Assembly (NCBI RefSeq): GCF_004340665.1
Contig: NZ_SLWO01000010.1
Span: 1 to 64,000, forward strand
Length of the DNA: 64,000 nt
Direction: 5' to 3'
Source of the DNA: Pedobacter psychrotolerans
GTDB lineage: Bacteria; Bacteroidota; Bacteroidia; Sphingobacteriales; Sphingobacteriaceae
Shown: positions 1 to 9,804 of the stretch, piece by piece
Layout: each line of letters begins with the position of its first letter
How positions within the stretch are numbered: position 1 is the first letter of the stretch
Made by a program: the position numbers and the translations under genes
The notes under the pieces: model-generated
Database searches by the model: none
Seen by the model: only the letters and a program-made list of their open reading frames with translations
What the model was told of the DNA's origin: nothing

Positions 1-1068
1 GTGAAATTAGTTGATGACTGATAATTGGTTCCATCAATGCTATAAGTTAAGCCTGAACCTGTTGGCGCAGTTACCGTGATGGTTCCGGTTGCTGTGGTGC
101 AGGTAGGTTGTACCGCAGTAGCCGTTGGTGCAGCTGGCGTTGCAGGTTGCGCATCAATAGTGATGCTGGTCGAAGCAGAAGTACAACCATCGCTGTTTCT
201 TGTTGTAACAGAATAAGTGCCCGATGCGACGTTGGTAAAATCTGTCGAAGCCTGATAGTTCGTGCCGTCAATGCTATAAGTTAAGCCTGATCCTGTTGGC
301 GCAGTTACCGTGATGATTCCGGTCGCTGTAGTACAAGTTGGTTGTACCGCAGTAGCCGTTGGTGCAGCTGGCGTAGCAGGTTGCGCATCAATAGTTACAC
401 TGGTCGAAGCAGAAGTACAGCCATCACTGTTTCTTACCGTTACCGAATAAGTGCTCGAAGAAACATTATTGAAAGTAGTAGATGCCTGATAGTTCGTACC
501 ATCAATGCTGTAGGTGAGGCCTGAACCTGTTGGCGCAGTTACCGTGATCATGCCTGTTGCCGTGGTGCAGGTTGGCTGTACAGCAGTAGCCGTTGGTGCA
601 GCTGGCGTGGCAGGTTGCGCATCAATAGTGACGCTGGTTGCAGCGGAAGTACAGCCATCGCTGTTTCTTGTTGTAACAGAATAAGTGCCCGATGCGACGT
701 TGGTAAAATCTGTCGAAGCCTGATAGTTCGTGCCGTCAATGCTATAGGTAATTCCTGTGCCGCTTTGTGCGGTAACATTTATTGTCCCTGTAGCGGTGGT
801 ACAAGTAGGCTGTATCGCTGATACTGTTGGCGAAGCTGGTGTTACCGGCTGCGAATTGATGGTTACATTGGTAGCCGCAGAGGTACAACCATCACTGTTT
901 CTAGCCGTTACAGAATAATTACCTGGCGTAACAGCTGCGAAAGTGGTTGAAACCTGATAGTTGGTTCCGTCAATGCTATAAGTATAGCCTGAACCCGTTG
1001 GCGCAGTTACCGTAATGCTACCTGTCGCCGTGGTGCAGGTTGGCTGTACCGCAGTAGCCGTTGGTGCA
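1..1068 (-). repeat. 78-residue (234-bp) repeats, C-terminal block, 5 copies
   Basis: A marker encoding APTGSG recurs at about 58, 292, 526, 760 and 994, exactly 234 bp apart; the copy at the left edge is cut. Each unit reads roughly ...APTATAVQPTC...TAPTGSGLTYSIDG...SDGCTSAS..., with two cysteines that could form a disulfide within the domain. The copy at about 760 is the most divergent. Confidence 0.93.
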
Positions 1069-4000
1069 GGAACCGGACCAGCTGGCTCTGTAATGGTTAT
1101 ATCTTGATTGGTTGAGCAGCCGTTTGCGTCTGTAACTGTAACGGTATAAGTACCAGCGGTAAGGTTATTGGCTGTGACCGATGCCTGTACCGGATTGGTA
1201 TTCCATGAATAATTATATGGACTGGTACCTCCACTTGCCGAAGCAGTTGCACTTCCTGTATTTGAACCGTAACAAATTACATTTTGAGCAGTAATATTGA
1301 TGCTTAATGCAGCAGAAGGCTGTGCAATGGTTACACTTTTGCTACTGGTACATCCATTTGCATCAGTAACAGTTACGGTATAAGTACCTGCGGCAAGATT
1401 ACTTGCAGTAGCAGTGGTCTGTACTGGCGAAGTATCCCATGAATAAGTATATGAACCAGTACCACCAGTAGCCGAAGCGGTTGCACTTCCCGTATTCTGT
1501 CCAAAACATTTTACATCTACAGGTGGAATATCAACATTCGCTACCAATGCACTTGGTGGCTGGCTAATGGTAATGTTTTCCGTTCTAATGGTACCAACGT
1601 TATCAGTAACCGTAACAGTATAACTACCCGCTGCAAGATTATTTGCTATAGCAGTGGTTTGCACTGGTGAGGTGTTCCATGAATAAGTATATGGTGAGGT
1701 ACCACCTGTTGCCGTTACCGTAGCTGAGCCATCATTATTTCCATAACATCTTACATTTGTACCGGTTGTGCTGATGTTCAGTGTAGATGCATCAATTGTA
1801 ATGGTCACTACAGCTGTAGAACAATCCCCATCTACATCACATACATGGTAAGTAAAGGTATCTGTTCCGCTGGTATTTGGTTTTGGTATATAGGTAAATG
1901 ATCCATCTGTATTCATTGTTACTGAACCCAGCGTTGCGCCTCCGTCAGTACCAATTAAAGACCATGAATTACCCCCATCACCACTTGGCGTATCATTTGT
2001 TGATGCGTTTCCAGAAACTGGAACGCCTGGTGTTGTATTTCCGGAATCATTAACTGCAATGGGCTGACAGTTACCTGCTGTAACCGTAAATGATGATGAT
2101 GTAGAACAGCTTTTGGCATCCGTAACGGTTACGGTATAAGTACCGGCCGCTTTATTGCTGATGTCTTGTGTGGTTTCGCCTGAGTCCCATTGATAAGTAT
2201 ACGGTGTTGTTCCACCTGAAAGTGTAATATCAACAGACCCATTATTAGTGGCTCCACAGGTTGAGTTAATCACTGTTCCGGTAATGCTTAATCCGGCAGC
2301 AGGTTGTGTAATGGTTACATCCTGAGTGGTTGAACAGCCACTGTCATCCGTTACGGTTACCGTATAAGTGCCTGCAGCCAGATTATTTGCTGTGGCAGAC
2401 GTTTGCATCGGATTGGTATTCCATGAATAGGTATATGGACTGGTACCTCCGGTTACTGAAACAGTTGCACTACCAGTGCTTGCTCCAAAACAGTTCACGT
2501 TACTTGAAGAACTAATTACTGCTGTTAAATTAGCCGGGCGTGTTAGTGTTACGCTAGCTGATGCACCAGATGTACATGAACCAAGTGTTGCAGAAACAGT
2601 ATAGGTTCCTACAGGAGCCGTTACCTGGTCACCAGCAACGGTTACACCTGCAGACGGGCTTACCGTATAAGTATATGCTGCACTATAATTGGTGATGGTA
2701 AAACTACCTGTTGGTGTGCATGAGGTTGGCTGAACAACCGCACCAAGGGCTGGAGTTGCAGGTGTTGCAGGTTGTGGATCAATGGTTACACTGATGGCAG
2801 CCGAAGTACAACCATCGCTGTTTCTTACCGTTACCGGGTAGGTACCTGATGCAACATTGGTAAAACTTGCCGATGACTGATAGTTTATACCATCAATGCT
2901 ATAGGTTAATCCCGAACCCGTTGGCGCAGAAACTGTAATAGTGCCTGTTGCCGTAGTACAAGTTGGTTGTACCGCAGTCGCAGTTGGTGCAGCTGGTGTG
3001 GCGGGTTGTGCATTAATCGTAATACTCGTCGCAGCAGAAGTACAGCCATCGCTATTTCTTACCGTTACTGAATAAGTGCCCGGTGAAACGTTTGTGAAAT
3101 TAGTTGATGACTGATAATTGGTTCCATCAATGCTATAAGTTAAGCCTGAACCTGTTGGCGCAGTTACCGTGATGGTTCCGGTCGCTGTAGTACAAGTTGG
3201 TTGTACCACAGTAGCCGTTGGGGCAACTGGCGTAGCCGGTTGCGCATCAATAGTGATACTGGTCGAAGCGGAAGTACAGCCATCGCTGTTTCTTACCGTT
3301 ACCGAATAAGTGCCAGAAGCTACATTATTAAAAGTGGTCGAAGCCTGATAGTTGCTGCCGTCAATGCTATACGTTAATCCCGAACCCGTTGGCGCAGAAA
3401 CTGTAATAGTGCCTGTTGCCGTAGTACAAGTTGGTTGTACCGCAGTCGCAGTTGGTGCAGCTGGTGTGGCGGGTTGTGCATTAATCGTAATACTCGTCGC
3501 AGCAGAAGTACAGCCATCGCTATTTCTTACCGTTACTGAATAAGTGCCCGGTGAAACGTTTGTGAAATTAGTTGATGCCTGATAATTGGTTCCGTCAATG
3601 CTATAGGTTAAGCCTGAACCTGTTGGCGCAGTTACCGTGATGGTTCCCGTTGCCGTGGTACAGGTAGGTTGTACCGCAGTAGCCGTTGGGGCAGCTGGCG
3701 TGGCAGGTTGCGCATTAATCGTGATACTGGTCGCAGCTGAAGTACAGCCATCGCTGTTTCTTACCGTTACCGAATAAGTGCCCGATGCTACATTATTAAA
3801 AGTGGTAGATGCCTGGTAGTTCGTACCATCAATGCTATAGGTTAAGCCTGAACTGGTTGGCGCAGTTACCGTGATCGTGCCTGTTGCCGTGGTGCAGGTT
3901 GGCTGTACAGCAGTAGCCGTTGGTGCAGCTGGCGTAGCAGGTTGCGCATCAATAGTGATGCTGGCCGAAGCAGAAGTACAGCCATCACTGTTTCTTACCG

Positions 4001-7000
4001 TTAACGAATAAGTGCCCGGTGAAACGTTTGTGAAATTAGTTGATGACTGATAATTGGTTCCATCAATGCTATAAGTTAAGCCTGAACCTGTTGGCGCAGT
4101 TACCGTGATGGTTCCGGTTGCTGTAGTACAGGTAGGTTGTACCACAGTAGCCGTTGGTGCAGCTGGCGTGGCCGGTTGTGCATCAATAGTGATACTGGTC
4201 GAAGCAGAAGTACAACCATCGCTGTTTCTTACCGTTACCGAATAAGTACCTGAAGTTACACTATTAAAGGTTGTCGAAGCCTGATAGTTCGTGCCGTCAA
4301 TGCTATAGGTTAAGCCTGAACCCGTTGGCGCAGAAACTGTAATAGTGCCTGTTGCTGTGGTGCAGGTAGGTTGTACCGCAGTAGCCGTTGGTGCAGCTGG
4401 TGTGGCGGGTTGTGCATTAATAGTTACACTAGTCGCGGCAGAAGTACAGCCATCGCTGTTTCTTACCGTTAACGAATAAGTGCCCGGTGAAACGTTTGTG
4501 AAATTAGTTGATCCCTGATAGTTCGTACCGTCAATGCTATAGGTTAATCCCGAACCTGTTGGTGCAGTTACCGTGATACTGCCTGTTGCCGTGGTACAGG
4601 TTGGCTGTACAGCCGTTACAGTTGGTGCAGCTGGCGTGGCCGGTTGTGCATCAATAGTGATACTGGTCGAAGCAGAAGTACAACCATCGCTGTTTCTTAC
4701 CGTTACCGAATAAGTGCCCGGTGAAACGTTTGTGAAATTAGTTGATGACTGATAATTGGCTCCATCAATGCTATAAGATAAGCCTGATCCTGTTGGCCCA
4801 GTTACCGTAATGGTTCCGGTCGCTGTGGTGCAGGTAGGTTGTACCGCAGTAGCCGTTGGTGCAGCTGGCGTGGCGGGTTGCGGGTTGACTGTTACACTGG
4901 TCGAAGCAGAAGTACAGCCATCGCTGTTTCTTACCGTTAACGAATAAGTGCCCGATGCGACGTTGGTAAAATCTGTCGAAGACTGATAGTTCGTGCCATC
5001 AATGCTATAGGTGAGGCCGCTGCCCGTTGGCGCAGTTACCGTGATAGTTCCGGTCGCTGTGGTACAGGTTGGCTGCACAGCAGTTACCGTTGGCGCAGCT
5101 GGTGTGGCTGGTTGTGCATTAATCGTGATGCTGGTCGAAGCAGAAGTACAGCCATCGCTGTTTCTTGTTGTAACAGAATAGGTGCCCGGTGAAACGTTTG
5201 TGAAATTAGTTGATGACTGATAATTGATTCCATCAATGCTATAAGTTAAGCCTGAACCTGTTGGCGCAGTTACCGTGATGGTGCCTGTGGCCGTGGTGCA
5301 AGTAGGTTGTACCGCAGTAGCAGTTGGTGCAGCTGGCGTGGCAGGTTGCGCATCAATAGTGATACTGGTCGAAGCAGAAGTACAGCCATCACTGTTTCTT
5401 ACCGTTAACGAATAAGTGCCAGAAGCTACATTATTAAAAGTGGTCGAAGCCTGATAGTTGCTGCCGTCAATGCTATACGTTAATCCCGAACCCGTTGGCG
5501 CAGAAACTGTAATAGTGCCTGTTGCCGTAGTACAAGTTGGTTGTACCGCAGTCGCAGTTGGTGCAGCTGGTGTGGCGGGTTGCGGGTTGACTGTTACACT
5601 GGTTGATGAAGAAGTACAGCCATCGCTGTTTCTTACCGTTACTGAATAAGTACCTGAAGCTACATTATTAAAAGTGGTAGATGCCTGATAGTTAGTGCCG
5701 TCAATGCTATACGTTAAGCCCGAACCTGTTGGCGCAGTTACCGTAATGGTGCCGGTTGCCGTAGTACAAGTTGGTTGTACCGCAGTAGCCGTTGGTGCAG
5801 CTGGCGTGGCAGGTTGGGCGTTGATCGTGATGCTGGTCGCAGCAGAAGTACAACCATCGCTGTTTCTTGTTGTAACAGAATAAGTGCCCGATGCGACGTT
5901 GGTAAAATCTGTCGAAGCCTGATAATTTGTTCCATCAATGCTATACGTTAAGCCTGATCCTGTTGGCGCAGTTACCGTAATGGTTCCGGTCGCTGTAGTA
6001 CAAGTTGGTTGTACCGCAGTAGCCGTTGGTGCAACTGGCGTGGCCGGTTGTGCATTAATTGTGATGCTGGTCGAAGCAGAAGTACAGCCATCGCTGTTTC
6101 TTACCGTTAACGAATAGGTGCCCGGTGAAACGTTTGTGAAATTAGTTGATGACTGATAATTGGTTCCATCAATGCTATAAGTATAGCCTGAACCTGTTGG
6201 CGCAGTTACAGTGATGCTGCCTGTGGCCGTGGTGCAAGTAGGTTGTACCGCAGTAGCAGTTGGTGCAGCTGGCGTGGCAGGTTGCGCATTAATCGTGATG
6301 CTGGTCGAAGCAGAAGTACAGCCATCACTGTTTCTTACCGTTAACGAATAAGTGCCCAGTGAAACGTTTGTGAAATTAGTTGATGACTGATAATTGGTTC
6401 CATCAATGCTATAAGTTAAGCCTGAACCTGTTGGCGCAGTTACCGTGATGGTTCCGGTTGCTGTAGTACAGGTAGGTTGTACCGCAGTAGCCGTTGGAGC
6501 AGCTGGCAGGGCATTTACTATTGCGCTAAATGTTTTTGAACAACCATCGCTATTGGTATAGGTAATGGTTGCATTGCCTGCCGCAACGCCTGTTACCAAA
6601 CCTGTATTGCTTACCGTAGCGATTGCCGTATTGGATGAAACCCAGGGGTTAGTTGTGGCTGCCGTACCCGAACCCGTAAGCTGGGTGGTTGAATTGACGC
6701 AGACACTGCTTGTTCCGGTAATGGTTGGTAAAGCATTCACCGTGATGGTTACTTGTTTCGTACAACCATTATTATTGGTGTAGGTAATGGTTGCATTGCC
6801 TGCCGCAACGCCTGTTACCAAACCTGTATTGCTTACCGTAGCGATTGCCGTATTGGATGATACCCAGGGGTTCGTTGTGGCTGCCGTACCCGAGCCAGTA
6901 AGCTGGGTAGTTGAATTGATACAGACACTGGTTGTTCCGGTAATGGTTGGTAAATCATTCACCGTAAAAGTAACCTGCTGCGAACAACCATTCATATTGG

Positions 7001-9161
7001 TGTAGGTAATGACCGTTGTGCCTGCTGCCACCCCTGTTACTAAACCGGTATTGCTTACCGTAGCCACTGCAGTATTGGATGATACCCAAGGGTTGGTAGT
7101 GGCAGCTGTAGCCGAACCAGTTAGCTGTGAAGTTAAACCCACACAGGCATTGGTTGTGCCAGTAATGGTAGGCGCCGCATTAATGGTGATTGTTTTTGTT
7201 GTAGAACAGCCTGTATTATTAGTATAAGTAATGGTGGTTGTTCCTGCAGAAACCGGTGTAACCAATCCATTATTATCAACAGTGGCAATTGCAGTGTTTG
7301 AAGATACCCATGGATTGGTTGTAGCCGGAGTATCCGAACCAGTTAACTGTATAGTAGAACCACCTACACAACCCGATGCCGGGCCGGTAATGGTAGCCGG
7401 AACACAGGAATCAGTAATGGTATAAGTAGAACTATTTTGTCCATTGGTACAGGTACTCAGTTCACCCACAGCCAATCCTGATGATGGATTGGTTAAGGTC
7501 ATGATAATGGTTTCATCAGGTTCTGGAGAAATCAGATCAGTATTGATTTTGATATAAGGCTCCAGACTAATGCCAGTGGCACTCGTACCATCGTAAGTGC
7601 CCGCCGGAATTGCAACCGTTACATTGCCTGTAGCTGCCGTAGGTGTACTATAATCAGAGCCTCTGGTGGCCGTACCACTTAAAACTAAATCTATAGTCGT
7701 TGCAGTTGTAGTCGTACCTTTAATTAAAAATTTAGGTAAATTTGCTGTAGGCGTAGTCTCAGGGCCAGTTCCAGTAGATGAGCTAAAGGATACTAAACTA
7801 GACAAAGAAGTAAGGCTTACATTATCTAAAAAATTTCCGGCTCCAATCTGAGTAGGACCGCCAGCGGAGCTTACCGCACGGTAACCAAAAGACACCTTTT
7901 GAATGGAACCAGTGGTATTTCGCCAGGTACCTGTGTATTGCGTCCAACCATTTGCATCAGTCTCTGTTGAGGTAAGGGTAGTGGTGGCTGGTGTTAGTAC
8001 CGATCCGGAGTGGGGAGCGGCTACCGCATTGTTATCCGTAAACTCCGCAACATCGATATCATTAATCCGTAAACGCATTACATCCGTACCACTTCTTCCC
8101 CTATGGGCAAAAGACCAGGTAAAGGTTTCACCATTTAACACGCAAATGGGTCGCTGTTCCAGCATGCCATTGGTAAAAGCATTTAATTCAACGAAAAAGG
8201 TGCCTTGCTTAGCAGAAACACCCATCCCCGGGCCATTCCACATTTCGATATAACTTCCATCTACAGGTATGGTAGTTGCATCTTGCATAGCCACGGCCTC
8301 AGTTGCACTCCAACCTGGCACAGTATTTTCCCTGGTTTGCTGATAACTTGCACCAGTATAACCTTGTTCAAACCCTCCATTTGTAAATGCACGTACATAA
8401 GGCGAGGCTGCTTCAAAAACCTGTAGTTCTGTAGGATCAAAATAGTCGTGCTGAAGATCAATGACCATTATATAACGGGCTTTGTGAATACCGACATTCA
8501 GATTCAGCTGTCCACCAGTAGTGGCGGTATGCCCTGGAAAAACTGGACCTAACACCGTACCTGCGGTACCAGGAACTGTACCAGTAGAACCTTGTCCAAA
8601 TACTCCTCCAGCAGTAGGATCAGTATAGATTAAGCGATTAAAGAGCGATACATCTGCCCCGGTAGTATAATTATTAGGATTAACATAACTACCCTGCGTA
8701 GGAACCAGACCAGGAACCTGGGTGGCTACGGCACTTGGGAAACTCACAAACATGAAACGGCGTAGCCTGTTGATATTTGCACGGTCTCCAAGGGTAATGC
8801 TACTGATAAAATAATCAGCCCCCAAATCAACCATAAACCATTCTGCATTGGTACCTGTGGAGGCATTATTAGTGTGCGCAAACGCATTGAAATTTCCATC
8901 AACGAGATTGGAATTTGGATAAGTCGCTGCATCAAGGTTTGATGATGAAGTAACCGTTTTACCCAACGCTAAGTTGGTTTGTGCCTGCACGAGACCAACC
9001 TGCATGCCAAAAACCAGCAAAAATAATAAGGCCAGTTTTACAAAGAAACCGAAAGAAGATTGGTTGTTAACAGGAGGTATTTTAAACGGCGAAACCACCC
9101 TAAAATCTTGAGAGATGGATAGATTTCTTGTAGTACATGCAGAAGGGTAAAGTTTTTTCAT
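1..9161 (-). CDS. Giant repetitive secreted surface protein (adhesin-like), 3' end outside window
   Basis: One reading frame stays open from an ATG at 9159-9161 to the left edge (at least 3,053 residues, no stop in the window). Residues 1-60 form a signal peptide with an unusually long n-region (hydrophobic core about 41-58, likely cleavage A60|Q61). Next come an F5/8 type C (discoidin-like) domain starting NLALGKTVTSSS (about 62-225), a jelly-roll-like domain (about 280-440), a Calx-beta-like stretch (about 445-565), four BIG_2 Ig-like repeats, 16 copies of a 78-residue repeat, five SprB-type repeats interrupted by a cadherin-like/VCBS-like domain, then five more 78-residue repeats. Such proteins in Bacteroidetes are usually exported by the type IX system using a C-terminal domain, which would lie outside the window. 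Surface adhesion or glycan binding is inferred. The ATG was chosen because it gives the signal peptide; no TAnnTTTG box was found upstream. Confidence 0.9.
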   Translation of the reverse strand, partial: MKKLYPSACTTRNLSISQDFRVVSPFKIPPVNNQSSFGFFVKLALLFLLVFGMQVGLVQAQTNLALGKTVTSSSNLDAATYPNSNLVDGNFNAFAHTNNASTGTNAEWFMVDLGADYFISSITLGDRANINRLRRFMFVSFPSAVATQVPGLVPTQGSYVNPNNYTTGADVSLFNRLIYTDPTAGGVFGQGSTGTVPGTAGTVLGPVFPGHTATTGGQLNLNVGIHKARYIMVIDLQHDYFDPTELQVFEAASPYVRAFTNGGFEQGYTGASYQQTRENTVPGWSATEAVAMQDATTIPVDGSYIEMWNGPGMGVSAKQGTFFVELNAFTNGMLEQRPICVLNGETFTWSFAHRGRSGTDVMRLRINDIDVAEFTDNNAVAAPHSGSVLTPATTTLTSTETDANGWTQYTGTWRNTTGSIQKVSFGYRAVSSAGGPTQIGAGNFLDNVSLTSLSSLVSFSSSTGTGPETTPTANLPKFLIKGTTTTATTIDLVLSGTATRGSDYSTPTAATGNVTVAIPAGTYDGTSATGISLEPYIKINTDLISPEPDETIIMTLTNPSSGLAVGELSTCTNGQNSSTYTITDSCVPATITGPASGCVGGSTIQLTGSDTPATTNPWVSSNTAIATVDNNGLVTPVSAGTTTITYTNNTGCSTTKTITINAAPTITGTTNACVGLTSQLTGSATAATTNPWVSSNTAVATVSNTGLVTGVAAGTTVITYTNMNGCSQQVTFTVNDLPTITGTTSVCINSTTQLTGSGTAATTNPWVSSNTAIATVSNTGLVTGVAAGNATITYTNNNGCTKQVTITVNALPTITGTSSVCVNSTTQLTGSGTAATTNPWVSSNTAIATVSNTGLVTGVAAGNATITYTNSDGCSKTFSAIVNALPAAPTATAVQPTCTTATGTITVTAPTGSGLTYSIDGTNYQSSTNFTNVSLGTYSLTVRNSDGCTSASTSITINAQPATPAAPTATAVQPTCTTATGSITVTAPTGSGYTYSIDGTNYQSSTNFTNVSPGTYSLTVRNSDGCTSASTSITINAQPATPVAPTATAVQPTCTTATGTITVTAPTGSGLTYSIDGTNYQASTDFTNVASGTYSVTTRNSDGCTSAATSITINAQPATPAAPTATAVQPTCTTATGTITVTAPTGSGLTYSIDGTNYQASTTFNNVASGTYSVTVRNSDGCTSSSTSVTVNPQPATPAAPTATAVQPTCTTATGTITVSAPTGSGLTYSIDGSNYQASTTFNNVASGTYSLTVRNSDGCTSASTSITIDAQPATPAAPTATAVQPTCTTATGTITVTAPTGSGLTYSIDGINYQSSTNFTNVSPGTYSVTTRNSDGCTSASTSITINAQPATPAAPTVTAVQPTCTTATGTITVTAPTGSGLTYSIDGTNYQSSTDFTNVASGTYSLTVRNSDGCTSASTSVTVNPQPATPAAPTATAVQPTCTTATGTITVTGPTGSGLSYSIDGANYQSSTNFTNVSPGTYSVTVRNSDGCTSASTSITIDAQPATPAAPTVTAVQPTCTTATGSITVTAPTGSGLTYSIDGTNYQGSTNFTNVSPGTYSLTVRNSDGCTSAATSVTINAQPATPAAPTATAVQPTCTTATGTITVSAPTGSGLTYSIDGTNYQASTTFNSVTSGTYSVTVRNSDGCTSASTSITIDAQPATPAAPTATVVQPTCTTATGTITVTAPTGSGLTYSIDGTNYQSSTNFTNVSPGTYSLTVRNSDGCTSASASITIDAQPATPAAPTATAVQPTCTTATGTITVTAPTSSGLTYSIDGTNYQASTTFNNVASGTYSVTVRNSDGCTSAATSITINAQPATPAAPTATAVQPTCTTATGTITVTAPTGSGLTYSIDGTNYQASTNFTNVSPGTYSVTVRNSDGCTSAATSITINAQPATPAAPTATAVQPTCTTATGTITVSAPTGSGLTYSIDGSNYQASTTFNNVASGTYSVTVRNSDGCTSASTSITIDAQPATPVAPTATVVQPTCTTATGTITVTAPTGSGLTYSIDGTNYQSSTNFTNVSPGTYSVTVRNSDGCTSAATSITINAQPATPAAPTATAVQPTCTTATGTITVSAPTGSGLTYSIDGINYQSSASFTNVASGTYPVTVRNSDGCTSAAISVTIDPQPATPATPALGAVVQPTSCTPTGSFTITNYSAAYTYTVSPSAGVTVAGDQVTAPVGTYTVSATLGSCTSGASASVTLTRPANLTAVISSSSNVNCFGASTGSATVSVTGGTSPYTYSWNTNPMQTSATANNLAAGTYTVTVTDDSGCSTTQDVTITQPAAGLSITGTVINSTCGATNNGSVDITLSGGTTPYTYQWDSGETTQDISNKAAGTYTVTVTDAKSCSTSSSFTVTAGNCQPIAVNDSGNTTPGVPVSGNASTNDTPSGDGGNSWSLIGTDGGATLGSVTMNTDGSFTYIPKPNTSGTDTFTYHVCDVDGDCSTAVVTITIDASTLNISTTGTNVRCYGNNDGSATVTATGGTSPYTYSWNTSPVQTTAIANNLAAGSYTVTVTDNVGTIRTENITISQPPSALVANVDIPPVDVKCFGQNTGSATASATGGTGSYTYSWDTSPVQTTATASNLAAGTYTVTVTDANGCTSSKSVTIAQPSAALSINITAQNVICYGSNTGSATASASGGTSPYNYSWNTNPVQASVTANNLTAGTYTVTVTDANGCSTNQDITITEPAGPVPAPTATAVQPTCTTATGSITVTAPTGSGYTYSIDGTNYQVSTTFAAVTPGNYSVTARNSDGCTSAATNVTINSQPVTPASPTVSAIQPTCTTATGTINVTAQSGTGITYSIDGTNYQASTDFTNVASGTYSVTTRNSDGCTSAATSVTIDAQPATPAAPTATAVQPTCTTATGMITVTAPTGSGLTYSIDGTNYQASTTFNNVSSSTYSVTVRNSDGCTSASTSVTIDAQPATPAAPTATAVQPTCTTATGIITVTAPTGSGLTYSIDGTNYQASTDFTNVASGTYSVTTRNSDGCTSASTSITIDAQPATPAAPTATAVQPTCTTATGTITVTAPTGSGLTYSIDGTNYQSSTNF
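1075..2540 (-). repeat. SprB-type repeats with one cadherin/VCBS-like insert
   Basis: Reading the minus strand, five units of about 78-80 residues carry the SprB signature (C-x-G...SATASASGGTSPYTYSW...AGTYTVTVTDANGC). They lie near 1080-1320, 1320-1560, 1560-1790, 2075-2310 and 2310-2540. The interval 1795-2070 encodes a different domain containing NDTPSGDGG, GSFTYIPKPN and DTFTYHVCD, typical of bacterial cadherin-like/tandem-95 repeats. The related segment 2540-2765 (TPALGAVVQPTSC...) joins this block to the 78-residue repeats. Confidence 0.85.
2765..6508 (-). repeat. 78-residue (234-bp) repeats, main block, 16 tandem copies
   Basis: The APTGSG marker recurs sixteen times between about 2917 and 6427 at exact 234-bp spacing. 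Units are mosaics: three alternative versions of the segment before TYSVTVRNSDGC (encoding VSPGT-, VASGT- or NNVASGT-like variants) are shuffled among copies. One of them returns at 3081, 3549, 4017 and 4485, spacing 468 bp, so part of the block has a two-unit register. The run around 3303-3476 is identical to 5409-5582, nine units away. Confidence 0.93.
6510..7420 (-). repeat. BIG_2-like Ig repeats, 4 copies of 222 bp
   Basis: Four consecutive 74-residue units (starting near 6565, 6787, 7009 and 7231 on the plus scale) encode the pattern ITGT...VC-x-NSTTQLTGS...NPWVSSNTAIATVSNTGLVTGVAAG.ATITYTN..GC. This is characteristic of bacterial Ig-like group 2 domains. The unit at the 7231 end is the most diverged. 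Confidence 0.88.
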
Positions 9162-9804
9162 ATGTAATGGATGAAAATTTAATAGCAGTATTTTTTTGTA
9201 ATGGTTGTCTTGAGTATTGATGCTGATGTGTGGCGGCTAAAAGAAAAGCAACTTGTTGAAAGAGCTAAATAAAAATGGAAATGTGTCGTAAGATTGAAGG
9301 ATTGAAATGGTCTATCTGGGCATCTATATAAAATCTTTATATGATAAAAATCCTGGGAGATTTTAACCTGAATGATAAATGCATTTATATTTGCTTGGTA
9401 ACTTTCTATAAGTCATCCGTAAAAATGGGATGAGATGAATGCGCTGTTAATTTAGTAAGTGAGTTATTGTTTGCTTAGTAAAAAATAGACCACAGTTAAG
9501 TCATTAATTACTTTTCCCTTACATCGAATGTATTACAAGTAAATATGATGAAGAATAGCCAATCGGCAGAAAGGCATTATCACTCCATAAATAAGGGTTT
9601 ATGCTCTATGAAAATAAATATCAACAGAGAATTCTGAACCAAAAAAAGCACAGTATTTTTACTCATATTTTCGAACAAAAACCCGTATAAACCACGAAAA
9701 CGAAACTATGTTGATTACGTATATTAACGCAGTAAACTAAGCCAAAAACTATTGCTGTAAAAAATGGCAACAAATTAGTAATCGCTCATTCCAAACAACT
9801 GCAT
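9162..9804. other. Intergenic region between divergent genes, no gene seen
   Basis: This AT-rich stretch of 643 bp separates the minus-strand giant gene from the plus-strand kinase gene. One TATATTTG octamer matching the Bacteroidetes -7 element lies at 9386-9393 on the plus strand but has no clear -33 partner and is 410 bp from the next start. A 30-codon ORF beginning near 9545 has no support. Both promoters presumably lie here. Confidence 0.5.

Noticed and set aside
1-6508. CRISPR-like appearance of regular repeats
   Set aside because: The repeats are 234 bp long, coding, and adjacent without unique spacers; no cas gene is present.
1-7425. Many open frames of 60-116 codons on both strands within the repeat region
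   Set aside because: They repeat with the 234- or 222-bp period and are out of frame with the single long minus-strand frame, so they are shadows of its low-complexity coding sequence.
9386-9393. TATATTTG as the promoter of the histidine kinase gene
   Set aside because: It is about 410 bp upstream of the start with no -33 partner; kept only as a note in the intergenic entry.
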